Shown here piece by piece: positions 33,829-42,704 of a stretch of 64,000 bases of DNA. The stretch's first letter is position 1, and each line of letters opens with the position of its first letter. The notes below the pieces were generated by a model that saw only the letters and a list, made by a program, of their open reading frames with translations, ran no database searches and had not been told where the DNA came from. Both the position numbers and the translations under genes were made by a program. The stretch covers positions 1 to 64,000 of the forward strand of contig LUJR01000048.1 in NCBI GenBank assembly GCA_001689515.1. Direction: 5' to 3'. Source of the stretch: Bacteroidales bacterium M7. Lineage in GTDB: Bacteria; Bacteroidota; Bacteroidia; Bacteroidales; Muribaculaceae.

Positions 33829-35073
33829 ATGACTTTTGATTATTCTTATATGCGAGGCGTTGGACGCCGAGTATTTGCAGCCTTGGCTATTTTGTGCATA
33901 GCAGTCGCTGTGTCGTCATGTTCGTCCGATGAATCCGTCGATGAGCCAGAGATTGTCATTACTGGACCTGTGGAGCATACCCTGTTCATGTATCTCCCGT
34001 GGTCGACAGATCTGACGAGCTGTTTCTATCAGAATATATCTGACCTTGAGCGTAGTATAGTAGCTCAAGGCGGTCTTGATGGCCAGCGTGTCATCGTATT
34101 TATCTCCACAAGTCCCACCGAGGCTAAAATGTTTGAGATAAGATATGCCAATGGACAATGCCGTCGGCATGATATCAAAACTTACCAATCCCCATCGCTG
34201 ACTACGGCATCAGGAATCGCATCCATATTATCGGATATGACCGTCGCCGCTCCAGCGCGCCGCTACGCCATGACCATCGGATGTCACGGCATGGGATGGC
34301 TGCCTGTCAATCCCTCTACGCGTATGTCTGACGCAGCCGATATGTCAATGTCGGAAGCTATGCACTGGAGCCATGAGGCATCGTTGCTCACGCGCTATTT
34401 CGGCGCTAAAGACAAAGCCTATCAGACGGATATATCCGCTTTGGCAGATGCTATCGGCGATGCAGGGCTGAAGATGGATTTCATCCTTTTTGATGACTGC
34501 TACATGGCATCGGTGGAGGTGGCATACGAACTTAAGGATGTGGCAGACTATCTTATCGCGTCGACTTGTGAGGTGATGGCATATGGTATGCCATACGCCA
34601 CTATGGGGCGACATCTGATGGGTGAGCCTGATTATGGGGCTGCTTGTGATGAATTCTACGCGTTCTATTCCAATTATACTGTCATGCCGTGTGGTACTCT
34701 GTCTGTGACAGACTGCTCTCAACTGGAAGAACTCGCATCCATCATGAAGCGTATCAACGCAGCCTATGGGTTCATACCGTCGGCATTGTCTTCATTGCAG
34801 TCTCTTGACGGATATTCTCCCTCCATATTCTATGACTATGGCGACTACGTGACCCATCTGGTAGGGTCATCCAATCAGCAATTGCTTGATGAATTCCGTG
34901 CACAGTTGGAGTCGGCAGTGCCGTATAAAGTAAATACTTCGACATATTATACTGCCAGCCTCAACCGTCCTGTAACTATACGGAAGTATTCAGGTCTGAC
35001 CACTTCAGATCCGAGCCGTCATCATCTGGCTGCTGACCGGGAGGGTACCGCATGGTGGAAAGCGACACACTGA
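33829..35073 (+). CDS. Clostripain-family (C11) cysteine peptidase lipoprotein
   Basis: 414 residues with a lipoprotein signal ending VAVSSC (Cys31). The C11 catalytic pair is visible: His153 in TIGCHGMGW and Cys224 in FILFDDCYMASVEVAYEL. Clostripain-like enzymes cut after Arg or Lys and many self-activate; Bacteroidales use such lipoproteins for surface or periplasmic proteolysis, including processing of other proteins. An ATG seven codons later (MRGVGRR) is an alternative start. It is followed 88 bases later by tamB on the same strand. Substrate unknown. Confidence 0.85.
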   Translation: MTFDYSYMRGVGRRVFAALAILCIAVAVSSCSSDESVDEPEIVITGPVEHTLFMYLPWSTDLTSCFYQNISDLERSIVAQGGLDGQRVIVFISTSPTEAKMFEIRYANGQCRRHDIKTYQSPSLTTASGIASILSDMTVAAPARRYAMTIGCHGMGWLPVNPSTRMSDAADMSMSEAMHWSHEASLLTRYFGAKDKAYQTDISALADAIGDAGLKMDFILFDDCYMASVEVAYELKDVADYLIASTCEVMAYGMPYATMGRHLMGEPDYGAACDEFYAFYSNYTVMPCGTLSVTDCSQLEELASIMKRINAAYGFIPSALSSLQSLDGYSPSIFYDYGDYVTHLVGSSNQQLLDEFRAQLESAVPYKVNTSTYYTASLNRPVTIRKYSGLTTSDPSRHHLAADREGTAWWKATH

Positions 35074-35161
35074 TGGTTGGATAGCTACTTTCACGGCATT
35101 AAGGAGGTGTGGAGTCACGGAAAATGCGTAACTTCGCGCAAAGTTTCATCATATACTTGAC

Positions 35162-38100
35162 GTGAATTTCCGCAGCCCCATCAAATGGACTTATAAAGCC
35201 GTCCGTACTGTCGCCGTGAGCATCATTGCTCTCGTGCTGGGAGTGCCTGCCTTGCTTTATATCGGATTGTCGCTGCCTTTTGTCGAACGAGCCATTGCCG
35301 ATACGGCTGAAAAACAACTTAGCAATCTGCTTCATGTCAATGTGACCATCGGACGGCTGGAGATAAGCCCGTTTAACCGCATCACTCTGTCGAGGGTGGT
35401 CATTGCAGATACTGCAGCCATGGAACACGGTCCGATAGCCATGATTGACCGTCTTGGAGGCTCGGTTAATATCAATGCCTCGTTAATAGAGCAGTCACTC
35501 ATCATCAACTATGTGGAACTTATCGGACTTAACGGCTCACTGTGGCAGCGTGACGCATCGTCACCTCTGAATATCCAACCTATAATAGATGCCCTCAAGC
35601 CCAAGAATGACAAGGAAAAGAAGCAGATAGAGCTGCGCATCAATTCGGTACTTATACGCAAGTCTGCCATCACGTATGACCGATGGGATGCCCCGGTAAG
35701 ACCCTCTGATGTCATGGACTTCAGACACCTTGCAGTCAGAGATCTTCGTGCTGACATCAGCATACCCCTGATTGGTAAAGATGCTTACAAAGTCAGCCTG
35801 AGCCGTCTGGCTTTCAGGGAGAGGTGCGGTGCTGAGGTGTCGCTTTCTACTGATTTTTCGCTTGACAATGAGGCATTGTCGGTAGCGGGCTTGGACGTGC
35901 GGTTGGATAATTCAAATATCCGATTCGCAGATATCAAGATTCCGATTAAATCAGTCAAGACTCTCGCCAATGACCTGAAGACAGCCGCAATGAAGATAGA
36001 GGTGATGAAAGGATCATTGGTCCAAGTCGCGGACATGCGTTATTTCGTCCCGGCATTGGGCAAAAGCAGTCTGCGTATAGGGATTGAGGCAGCCATGTCA
36101 GGTCGTGCCGATATGTTCAGTGTCGACAGGATGCGTCTTGATCTCGGTCAGAGAGGAGAATATGCCACCCTGCTTGCCGAGGTTGCCATGCCTGACCTTA
36201 AAACGAGTGAAATTGCAGTGAATCTGTCTGATTTCAAGTGCTATGTTACCTCTCCGACGGTAATTGAGACTATGGCACTGTTTAAGGATCCGTCTCCCCA
36301 GATACGTAATATCCTCGGTAATACAGAGCATCTTGACCTACATATGCAGGGCAGATATACCCCTGCTGATGCCGAACTGCACGGCAATCTAAAGACTGCG
36401 CTCGGCAGTCTGCTTGTCGACGGCACCGCCCGTGGACGGTTGACCTCGGGAACGGCAGAGATCGGACTTACAGCGCAGACACCGGATCTTGCTATAGGAG
36501 CGGTCGCTCCGGCAAAAGCCACTGTGGGCAGCGGTGCATTCATTATTGATTGCTCTGCATCACTCCATGATGGCAGGTTGGCGAAAGCATCTGTGCATGC
36601 AGATATTGACCGCATTGAGTGGCGTAACCATCTATGGCAATCGGTGGACATTACAGGGTCGTATGACGGACATTCGTTGGTGGCTGATGTAGTTAGCGAT
36701 GACCCGCATGCCAGATTTGATGCTAATGCATCGGCTGCGGTGACTCGTGATTTCAAACGTTTCTCTGACCTCTCGGCGACATTTGTTGTCGATAATATCG
36801 ATCTCGGGCTGCTGACCACAAAAAATCCTTGGAATGGCTATGCCGCATCTTTCAAGCTTACAGCCTCAGCGGACAAAGTGGATGTCACAGCGATGGATGC
36901 ACGTGCAGATATCGATGGACTGCTTTTGAAATCCATCAGTGGTGAAGACGGCACGGTCAATATCGGCAACATTGAGGTGGAGATGCGTAACAGTGCCACT
37001 CCGATGTGGGCATCCCTGACGAGTGATGTGGCGGATGCCAGCGTGAGGGGAGTATATGACCTCTCGACCATAGGGGGCGATATACGGCATTGCCTACATA
37101 GATTGTGGCCCTCCTTGGTGTCATGTCGTGAAGATGCTGATAACAAGTACCGGCATAAGCTTGATAATGAGTTTGCGTTTGACATGACGCTCAAAGACAC
37201 CCGAAGTATCGAAAGATTTGTCAAGCTGCCTGTCAGTGTCATCCATCCGGTCGATATCTCTGGTTTTGTCAAATCATCGGCTGGCATAGTAGTGCTGGAT
37301 GTCGATGCCCCTTATCTCCTGCAAGGTAAGAAACTCGTGGAGAATACGGTGGTAAATGCTGCTGTCAACGGAGATGCGGGCAAGTCCTATCTCTATGCCA
37401 CCACTTCCATGCCTACAAAAAACGGACAGCTTTCCCTCACTCTCAATGGCGAGGGGATGACCGATATGATTGACACCTCTATGTCATGGGCTGTAGACTC
37501 AAAGAAGGCTCTTAACGGCAGTCTGGATCTCACGGCGAGGGCTTCGCGTGATGATGACAGCAATCTCGTAGGGTCGGTTGACATCCACAAGTCTTCAATG
37601 ACGCTTAACGATACGGTATGGACCATACATCCAGCCACTTTTAATATCTCTAAAGACCGTTACGCTATCAATGACTGGCGTATAGGCAATGACCTCCAAT
37701 ATGTCAACATTGACGGTGTCGTGAGCCGAGAGCCTGACGATGAAATTAATGTGGAGCTTTCAAGCATCAACCTTGATTACGTGTTTGATATCCTCAATAT
37801 CAATAATGTGGATTTCGGCGGCATTGCTACCGGTGATGTCAAGGCTAAGGACTTGTTGTCAGGAGTTCCACAGGCTTTCACTGACAACCTTGATGTCAGA
37901 AACCTGTCGTATAACAACTGCGTATTTGGTGATGCTGTCATCAAGAGTACATGGGATCATAACCGCCAGTGCATCACCTTAGACGCTGACATCACCCGCT
38001 CAAACGGCGGTGGAAGTACTGTTGACGGTGTGATATGGCCCGTCAAAGACGGTGGTGGGCTTGACCTTGCTTTCACTGCCGACCGCACCGGTATCAGTTT

Positions 38101-39772
38101 CCTGCAACCGTTCATGTCGGCATTCTGTTCGGAGGTTGACGGTTTGGTGAGTGGGCGCGCCCGTCTCTTCGGTTCATTCAGCGACCTTGATCTCGAAGGA
38201 GATGCGTATGTGGAGGATATGAAGTTGACCATACCCTTTACCAATACTACATACACAGCCAGCGACAGTCTGCATTTCCGCCCTGGATCGATAGATATAA
38301 ATGATCTGACTTTGCATGATGCTTATGGAAACACAGCCAAATTCCGAGGGCATCTAAGCCACAGGTATTTCCATGACCCTGTATTCGCGTTTTATCTCTA
38401 TGATGCACATGATTTTCTTGGCTATGACATACCTGACAATGGCGAACAGCCATGGTATGGCAAAGTGTTTGTCAATGGCGGAGCTTCGGTTATCGGCAAG
38501 CCGGGACGTGTTGACATAAGTGTGGTGGCATCCACCGCTCCTAAGAGCACATTCGGGTTTGTGCTTAGCGACAATCTGCAGGCTGGTGAATATACATTTG
38601 TCAAGTTCAGAGACCGGGATATGCTTCAGGAGACAGACTCGCTTGAACTCACCCCTGTCGAACGCATCAAGAAGCTCCTTAAGTCAAAGATTCCGGGCGA
38701 TGATAATCCTACCGACTTCAATATCGATATATCCGTGGATGCCAATCCCAATGTTGAAGTGACTCTTGTCATGGATCCGATAGCTGGCGACCGCATAAGG
38801 GCGTGGGGCAGTGGCAATATGCGCATGACCTACGCGAGCCGTAATGACGATATGCAGCTATTCGGCACCTACACTCTCGACAGAGGTACCTATAACTTTA
38901 CTTTGCAGGAAATTATCGTCAAGGATTTCACTATTGATACTGGAAGCTCCATATCGTTTCATGGCAACCCTTATGCCGCCCAGCTCAATATTACAGCAGC
39001 TTACCAGACTACTGCCAATCTCAGTGATCTTGACGTTTCATTTAATACAGATAAGGATTTGGCACGTACGAGTGTACCTGTAAGGGCGTTGCTTAAGATT
39101 ACGGGAGATATGCGTCAGCCTGAGCTTACTTTTGATCTCGAGTTTCCTACGCTGTCAAGTGACATAGACCGCAAAGTACGTTCGATAGTCAACACTAACG
39201 ATATGCTGAGCCGTCAGGTGATATACCTGCTTGCGCTTAATCGCTTCTATACCCCTGAGTATGCCAACTCAGGCACTAATCACGGAAGCAACGAGTTCGC
39301 GTCATTGGCATCAACCACACTGTCAAGTCGTCTGTCAAGTCTTCTCGGCACTATCAGCGACAAGTGGACCATAGCCCCTTCGGTACGCAGTGACAATGGC
39401 GATTTCAGTGACATGGAGGTTGACCTGGCGCTCTCAAGTCATCTGCTCAACAACCGTCTGCTTATCAATGGCAATCTCGGTTATCGTGATAAGACTCTCA
39501 ATCCCACCAGCTTCGTGGGAGACTTTGATGTCGAGTATCTTTTGAATAAATCCGGCACAATACGCCTCAAAGCCTATAACCGCTTCAATGACCAGATATT
39601 CTCAGCTCGCAGTGCCTTGACCACTCAGGGTGTCGGCGTGGTATGGAAACTTGAATTTGACAATCTTGACAGCTGGATCAAACGTCTAAGACGCAAGCTT
39701 ATCAAGACAAAGCCTGCCGTCAGTGACACTACCTCTGTATCGGTTGATAGCATCAAGTCTGACCAACATTGA
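35162..39772 (+). CDS. tamB: TamB-family translocation/assembly protein
   Basis: 1536 residues starting with GTG. One N-terminal membrane anchor (about 12-40, VRTVAVSIIALVLGVPALLYIGLSL) is followed by a very long periplasmic beta-groove region of AsmA/TamB type. The C-terminal third (about 1050-1450) fits the TamB/DUF490 domain, with the pattern AWGSGNMRMTYASRNDDMQLFGTYTLDRGTYNFTLQ and later SRQVIYLLALNRFY. Family members bridge the inner and outer membranes and serve in outer membrane protein insertion and phospholipid transport. A TamA partner is not in the window; in Bacteroidetes an adjacent BamA-like protein is common, but here the neighbours are a peptidase and an NlpC hydrolase. Confidence 0.88.
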   Translation: MNFRSPIKWTYKAVRTVAVSIIALVLGVPALLYIGLSLPFVERAIADTAEKQLSNLLHVNVTIGRLEISPFNRITLSRVVIADTAAMEHGPIAMIDRLGGSVNINASLIEQSLIINYVELIGLNGSLWQRDASSPLNIQPIIDALKPKNDKEKKQIELRINSVLIRKSAITYDRWDAPVRPSDVMDFRHLAVRDLRADISIPLIGKDAYKVSLSRLAFRERCGAEVSLSTDFSLDNEALSVAGLDVRLDNSNIRFADIKIPIKSVKTLANDLKTAAMKIEVMKGSLVQVADMRYFVPALGKSSLRIGIEAAMSGRADMFSVDRMRLDLGQRGEYATLLAEVAMPDLKTSEIAVNLSDFKCYVTSPTVIETMALFKDPSPQIRNILGNTEHLDLHMQGRYTPADAELHGNLKTALGSLLVDGTARGRLTSGTAEIGLTAQTPDLAIGAVAPAKATVGSGAFIIDCSASLHDGRLAKASVHADIDRIEWRNHLWQSVDITGSYDGHSLVADVVSDDPHARFDANASAAVTRDFKRFSDLSATFVVDNIDLGLLTTKNPWNGYAASFKLTASADKVDVTAMDARADIDGLLLKSISGEDGTVNIGNIEVEMRNSATPMWASLTSDVADASVRGVYDLSTIGGDIRHCLHRLWPSLVSCREDADNKYRHKLDNEFAFDMTLKDTRSIERFVKLPVSVIHPVDISGFVKSSAGIVVLDVDAPYLLQGKKLVENTVVNAAVNGDAGKSYLYATTSMPTKNGQLSLTLNGEGMTDMIDTSMSWAVDSKKALNGSLDLTARASRDDDSNLVGSVDIHKSSMTLNDTVWTIHPATFNISKDRYAINDWRIGNDLQYVNIDGVVSREPDDEINVELSSINLDYVFDILNINNVDFGGIATGDVKAKDLLSGVPQAFTDNLDVRNLSYNNCVFGDAVIKSTWDHNRQCITLDADITRSNGGGSTVDGVIWPVKDGGGLDLAFTADRTGISFLQPFMSAFCSEVDGLVSGRARLFGSFSDLDLEGDAYVEDMKLTIPFTNTTYTASDSLHFRPGSIDINDLTLHDAYGNTAKFRGHLSHRYFHDPVFAFYLYDAHDFLGYDIPDNGEQPWYGKVFVNGGASVIGKPGRVDISVVASTAPKSTFGFVLSDNLQAGEYTFVKFRDRDMLQETDSLELTPVERIKKLLKSKIPGDDNPTDFNIDISVDANPNVEVTLVMDPIAGDRIRAWGSGNMRMTYASRNDDMQLFGTYTLDRGTYNFTLQEIIVKDFTIDTGSSISFHGNPYAAQLNITAAYQTTANLSDLDVSFNTDKDLARTSVPVRALLKITGDMRQPELTFDLEFPTLSSDIDRKVRSIVNTNDMLSRQVIYLLALNRFYTPEYANSGTNHGSNEFASLASTTLSSRLSSLLGTISDKWTIAPSVRSDNGDFSDMEVDLALSSHLLNNRLLINGNLGYRDKTLNPTSFVGDFDVEYLLNKSGTIRLKAYNRFNDQIFSARSALTTQGVGVVWKLEFDNLDSWIKRLRRKLIKTKPAVSDTTSVSVDSIKSDQH

Positions 39773-40136
39773 TATCCCTGCCGAGAGGAGTAAATATTGA
39801 GATGGGTTAAATTAATTTAACTAAAAAATCGCAAAATACACATTTAATATATGCTAATAAGTGTATTTATTCGGTGCTTTATTTAACATTGTGAGGATGA
39901 TTTACTATTGGGAACTTATGAGATAATGGCATGTTGCACAGATTGTGGAATATAGTGCAATAATGGCGTGGCTTCTATAACTTGGTGTATATGTGGGTTA
40001 TTAGCATCTTGTGAAAACGTTAATGCACAAAGATTATGACATTGTGCACGTATGATGTTAAAGTATGTAATATTTGGTATAAAAGTGTACTACAACGTAA
40101 AACTTTGCTTAAATTAACATTTGTATTTCTGTCGGG
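39773..40136. other. AT-rich gap with no recognisable gene
   Basis: This stretch between tamB and the NlpC gene is markedly AT-rich. I see only small AT palindromes (such as GTTAAATTAATTTAAC near 39808) and an AATACAC/GTGTATT inverted repeat near 39836-39866. No open frame or known RNA is supported. Confidence 0.5.
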
Positions 40137-40167
40137 TTGTCGGTAGGGAAGTATATGTGTAACTTTG
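40137..40167 (+). promoter_or_regulatory. Promoter of the NlpC/P60 gene
   Basis: TTG (40137-40139), 20-base spacer, TAACTTTG (40160-40167). The start codon is 43 bases downstream. Confidence 0.65.
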
Positions 40168-40210
40168 CAGTGCGCTTGGAAATCACAAGTCGCTGTAAAA
40201 CATCACTCTT

Positions 40211-40885
40211 ATGAAACTCATCCGTCTGATATCCCTCTTCGTAATATGTGCTGCTTTCGGTGCAAACATTGCTGCTGCCAAGAAGCCCCACCTTCCTGTG
40301 AAGCATCAGGTGACCGCCGTGACCAATCAGCAGGTTGATGAAGAGGAGCAGATGACCTTCTTGGAGAAAGCGATGGACTCAGCTCGTGATTTTTCTCCGT
40401 TCACGCTCAAGCCGCTCATAGATCCGTCACAGTTTGTAGGTAATGTCCTTGCAGGCAAGATGGTTGATTATGCATCTAAATTCCTCGGCACCCGTTATCG
40501 CCTTGGCGCCACTGGTCCCCATGCTTTTGACTGCTCTGGATTTACCGGCTGGATATACCGTAAGTTTGGCATGAATCTTGAGCGCACCTCTCGCAGCCAG
40601 TACACACAGGGCAAGCGCGTAGATGTAGACGAACTTCAGCCTGGCGACCTTCTGTTCTTCAGTTCGCGAAGCAGCGGCAGACGCAATGTCGGACATGTGG
40701 CGATGGTGGTCTCTGTTGACAAAGCCAACGGCACATGCGAGTTCATCCACGCATCTACCCGTAAGGGAGTGACCTATCAGTCTTTTCCTGACAATGCCTA
40801 TTACAGCCGTCATTTCCTCGGTGCGCGCCGCATGCTCGGCACATCCGTATCGGCTGGTATCGCTCCCGAAGATATGGGTATCTGA
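40211..40885 (+). CDS. NlpC/P60 (C40) peptidoglycan endopeptidase
   Basis: 224 residues with a signal peptide about 1-22. The catalytic triad of the NlpC/P60 fold is visible: Cys108 in AFDCSGFTGW, His162 in NVGHVAMV and His180 in EFIHAS. It probably cleaves the D-Glu-(meso-DAP) bond in peptidoglycan stem peptides in the periplasm. A 60-residue linker separates the signal from the domain. It is monocistronic, with a consensus promoter upstream and a rho-independent terminator 49 bases past the stop. Confidence 0.9.
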   Translation: MKLIRLISLFVICAAFGANIAAAKKPHLPVKHQVTAVTNQQVDEEEQMTFLEKAMDSARDFSPFTLKPLIDPSQFVGNVLAGKMVDYASKFLGTRYRLGATGPHAFDCSGFTGWIYRKFGMNLERTSRSQYTQGKRVDVDELQPGDLLFFSSRSSGRRNVGHVAMVVSVDKANGTCEFIHASTRKGVTYQSFPDNAYYSRHFLGARRMLGTSVSAGIAPEDMGI

Positions 40886-40933
40886 TATCGGGTAGCTTAT
40901 AAAGTAAAAATCATTTCCATCAATACCTAACAT

Positions 40934-40970
40934 ACGGTGTCATCGGTCCAAGACCATGACACCGTTTTTT
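40934..40970 (+). terminator. Rho-independent terminator
   Basis: ACGGTGTCAT (40934-40943) pairs with ATGACACCGT (40956-40965), followed by T6. It ends the NlpC/P60 transcript. Confidence 0.85.
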
Positions 40971-41048
40971 ATATTTGAGGCATTCTGGTTTTTGGTCGTA
41001 AACTTGTAGGATTACTGTTACTCTGATACCTCATATGACTTGAGTAGG

Positions 41049-41134
41049 GTAGGGACATGCCATGGCATGTCAGCGTTCCGTAGCATTTGCGATTATCATG
41101 CCTGTTGGGCTGACATGCCATGGCATGTCCCTAC
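41049..41134. repeat. REPIN-like inverted doublet
   Basis: GTAGGGACATGCCATGGCATGTC at 41049-41071 and its exact inverted copy at 41112-41134, ending GTCCCTAC, 40 bases apart. It lies between the convergent NlpC/P60 and ECF sigma genes. Confidence 0.9.
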
Positions 41135-41220
41135 AACGGGCGGTAGGTTGGGTCTCGCCAGTGTGGGCGTGTGGTGTTTATATTTCGGTGAGTTGCCGCT
41201 TTGGTTGCTCAATATGAAAA

Positions 41221-41254
41221 GCGATGGGCTTCCGAGTGTTCGGAAGCCCATCGC
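41221..41254 (-). terminator. Terminator of the ECF sigma gene
   Basis: A 15-bp perfect stem, GCGATGGGCTTCCGA with TCGGAAGCCCATCGC and a four-base loop. On the minus strand it is followed by TTTTC. It lies about 110 bases past the sigma-factor stop. Confidence 0.65.
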
Positions 41255-41365
41255 ATGTTAGGCATTTTATATGTATTTAGTTGAAGTGTTGCAGCTGCTA
41301 CTTTTGGTCGCCTTATGAAGCTATTGAATATTGGTTATGAAGGAGGGACGCAGTTAAATGCCTTG

Positions 41366-41875
41366 TTAGCGGTCTTTGTAGTCTTTAAGCTGCGTCTGAA
41401 GTCGCTGGCGGGCGAAGTAGATGCGGCTTTTGACTGTACCGAGAGGAAGGTTCATCTTCTCGGCTATTTCGCTGTATTTGTATCCTGCCACATGCATCGA
41501 AAACGGTACACGATATTCATCGCTGAATGAATTGATGGCTGCGTTTATCTCGCCTACTGCATATGATCCGTCAGGCGATGCGATGCCTGAGTCCTGAGCC
41601 ATGTCGAGATGGTAGAGGTCTTCGGTCTTGTCGATGATTGTCTCCGAACGGACCATGCGACGGTATTTGTTGATGAAAATATTGCGCATTATAGTGAAAA
41701 CCCAGCCCTTGAAATTGGTGTTGTCTACATACTTGCTCTCGTTGTCGAGGGCTTTCAGGGTGGTGTCCTGAAGCAGGTCGTAGGCATCATCGCGGTTTGA
41801 GGTGAGGATGTAAGCGAAGTTGAGCAGATTGCCTTGCAGCTCAACAAGCTGACGTTCGAATTTAGGTGTACTCAT
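41366..41875 (-). CDS. ECF-type RNA polymerase sigma factor
   Basis: 169 residues. Region 2 (about 15-80) shows DAYDLLQDTTLKALDN and FKGWVFTIMRNIFINKYRR; region 4 (about 115-165) shows YKYSEIAEKMNLPLGTVKSRIYFARQRL, the -35-binding helix-turn-helix. This is the short extracytoplasmic-function class. No anti-sigma gene is adjacent, which is notable because many ECF genes are paired with one. Some Bacteroidetes members without FecR-type partners respond to oxidative or envelope stress, but the signal here is unknown. About 330 AT-rich bases upstream contain its promoter. Confidence 0.88.
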   Translation of the reverse strand: MSTPKFERQLVELQGNLLNFAYILTSNRDDAYDLLQDTTLKALDNESKYVDNTNFKGWVFTIMRNIFINKYRRMVRSETIIDKTEDLYHLDMAQDSGIASPDGSYAVGEINAAINSFSDEYRVPFSMHVAGYKYSEIAEKMNLPLGTVKSRIYFARQRLQTQLKDYKDR

Positions 41876-42202
41876 AGTGTCGCTGAATTGAAGTAATTAG
41901 TAATTAAGAATTAATCTCAATAAGAATAGCCTTGATGTTGAGGAATTTTTTAGAGACTATTACATTTCAGGCAGTGTTCAAAGTTGAATATACACAAATG
42001 TAACACTAAGTATTGAGATGAAAAAATAGAATATGAAATATTAATCTAAAGTTTTCTAATTTAACGAAAAATATACTTAATTACTGAATAATCAGCATTT
42101 TAAATAGTAACAAACATGTATCGGCGGTGTTACAAAAATGTTACAATATGAACATTTGTGATTGAATTGCTATTGTAGTAATCAAATAAACATGAAAAAG
42201 TG
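41876..42202. other. AT-rich divergent regulatory gap
   Basis: Between the sigma-factor gene and the dCMP deaminase gene. It is AT-rich with repeated short TTACA/TGTAA motifs (near 42119-42150). I see no gene; it must hold the sigma promoter, but no TAnnTTTG with proper spacing is obvious on the minus strand, consistent with a non-housekeeping promoter. Confidence 0.4.
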
Positions 42203-42210
42203 TAAATTTG
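42203..42210 (+). promoter_or_regulatory. -7 element of the dCMP deaminase operon
   Basis: TAAATTTG, exact TAnnTTTG. It argues that the reading frame opening with the TTG at 42208 is not the gene start, because that TTG is part of the promoter. Confidence 0.5.
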
Positions 42211-42261
42211 CACAACTCTAAGGAAGAATACGATTACGTATATAGCGTAAATATAGCACTG

Positions 42262-42687
42262 ATGGAAACCTCAAAGCAAGAATTGCTGGACCGACGGTAT
42301 CTGCGCATGGCGACGATATGGGCGGAGAACTCTTATTGTGTGCGTCGGCAGGTTGGCGCGCTTCTGGTCAAGGATGACATGATTATATCTGACGGATACA
42401 ACGGTACTCCTTCGGGATTTGAGAATGTCTGTGAGGACGAAAACGGATTGACGAAGCCTTATGTGCTCCATGCTGAGGCTAATGCCATAACAAAAGTGGC
42501 ACGGAGCAATAACTCGTCACAAGATTCTACTCTCTATGTCACAGCCTCTCCGTGCATGGAATGCAGCAAGTTGATCATCCAGTCAGGCATCAAGAGGGTA
42601 GTGTTCCATGACCTTTATCGTATCACTGACGGTCTTGAACTGATGCGTCAGGTAGGGATAGAGATAGTGCATATCCAGGATTTGTAG
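42262..42687 (+). CDS. dCMP/cytidine deaminase family protein
   Basis: 141 residues starting METSKQELLDRRYLRMA. The zinc-binding catalytic motifs are HAE (His70-Ala-Glu72) and SPCMEC (Cys98, Cys101). The overall pattern (NSYCVRRQVGALLVKDDMIISDGYNGTPSG) matches ComEB-type deoxycytidylate deaminase, which makes dUMP for dTTP synthesis. It heads an apparent operon with the S41 protease (17-base gap) and 5-FTHF cyclo-ligase, an order I associate with Bacteroidales. dUMP and folate both feed thymidylate synthesis, which may explain two of the three genes. Confidence 0.88.
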   Translation: METSKQELLDRRYLRMATIWAENSYCVRRQVGALLVKDDMIISDGYNGTPSGFENVCEDENGLTKPYVLHAEANAITKVARSNNSSQDSTLYVTASPCMECSKLIIQSGIKRVVFHDLYRITDGLELMRQVGIEIVHIQDL

Positions 42688-42704
42688 ATAACATATCGGT
42701 TACA

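Noticed and set aside
41040..41261. Short plus-strand frame over the REPIN-like doublet
   Set aside because: Its sequence is created by the palindromes (repeated MSRVGTCHGM/ADMPWHV-like residues), not by a gene.
42208..42261. N-terminal extension of the dCMP deaminase from a TTG codon
   Set aside because: The TTG is part of a TAAATTTG promoter box, and the added 18 residues are unlike the family.
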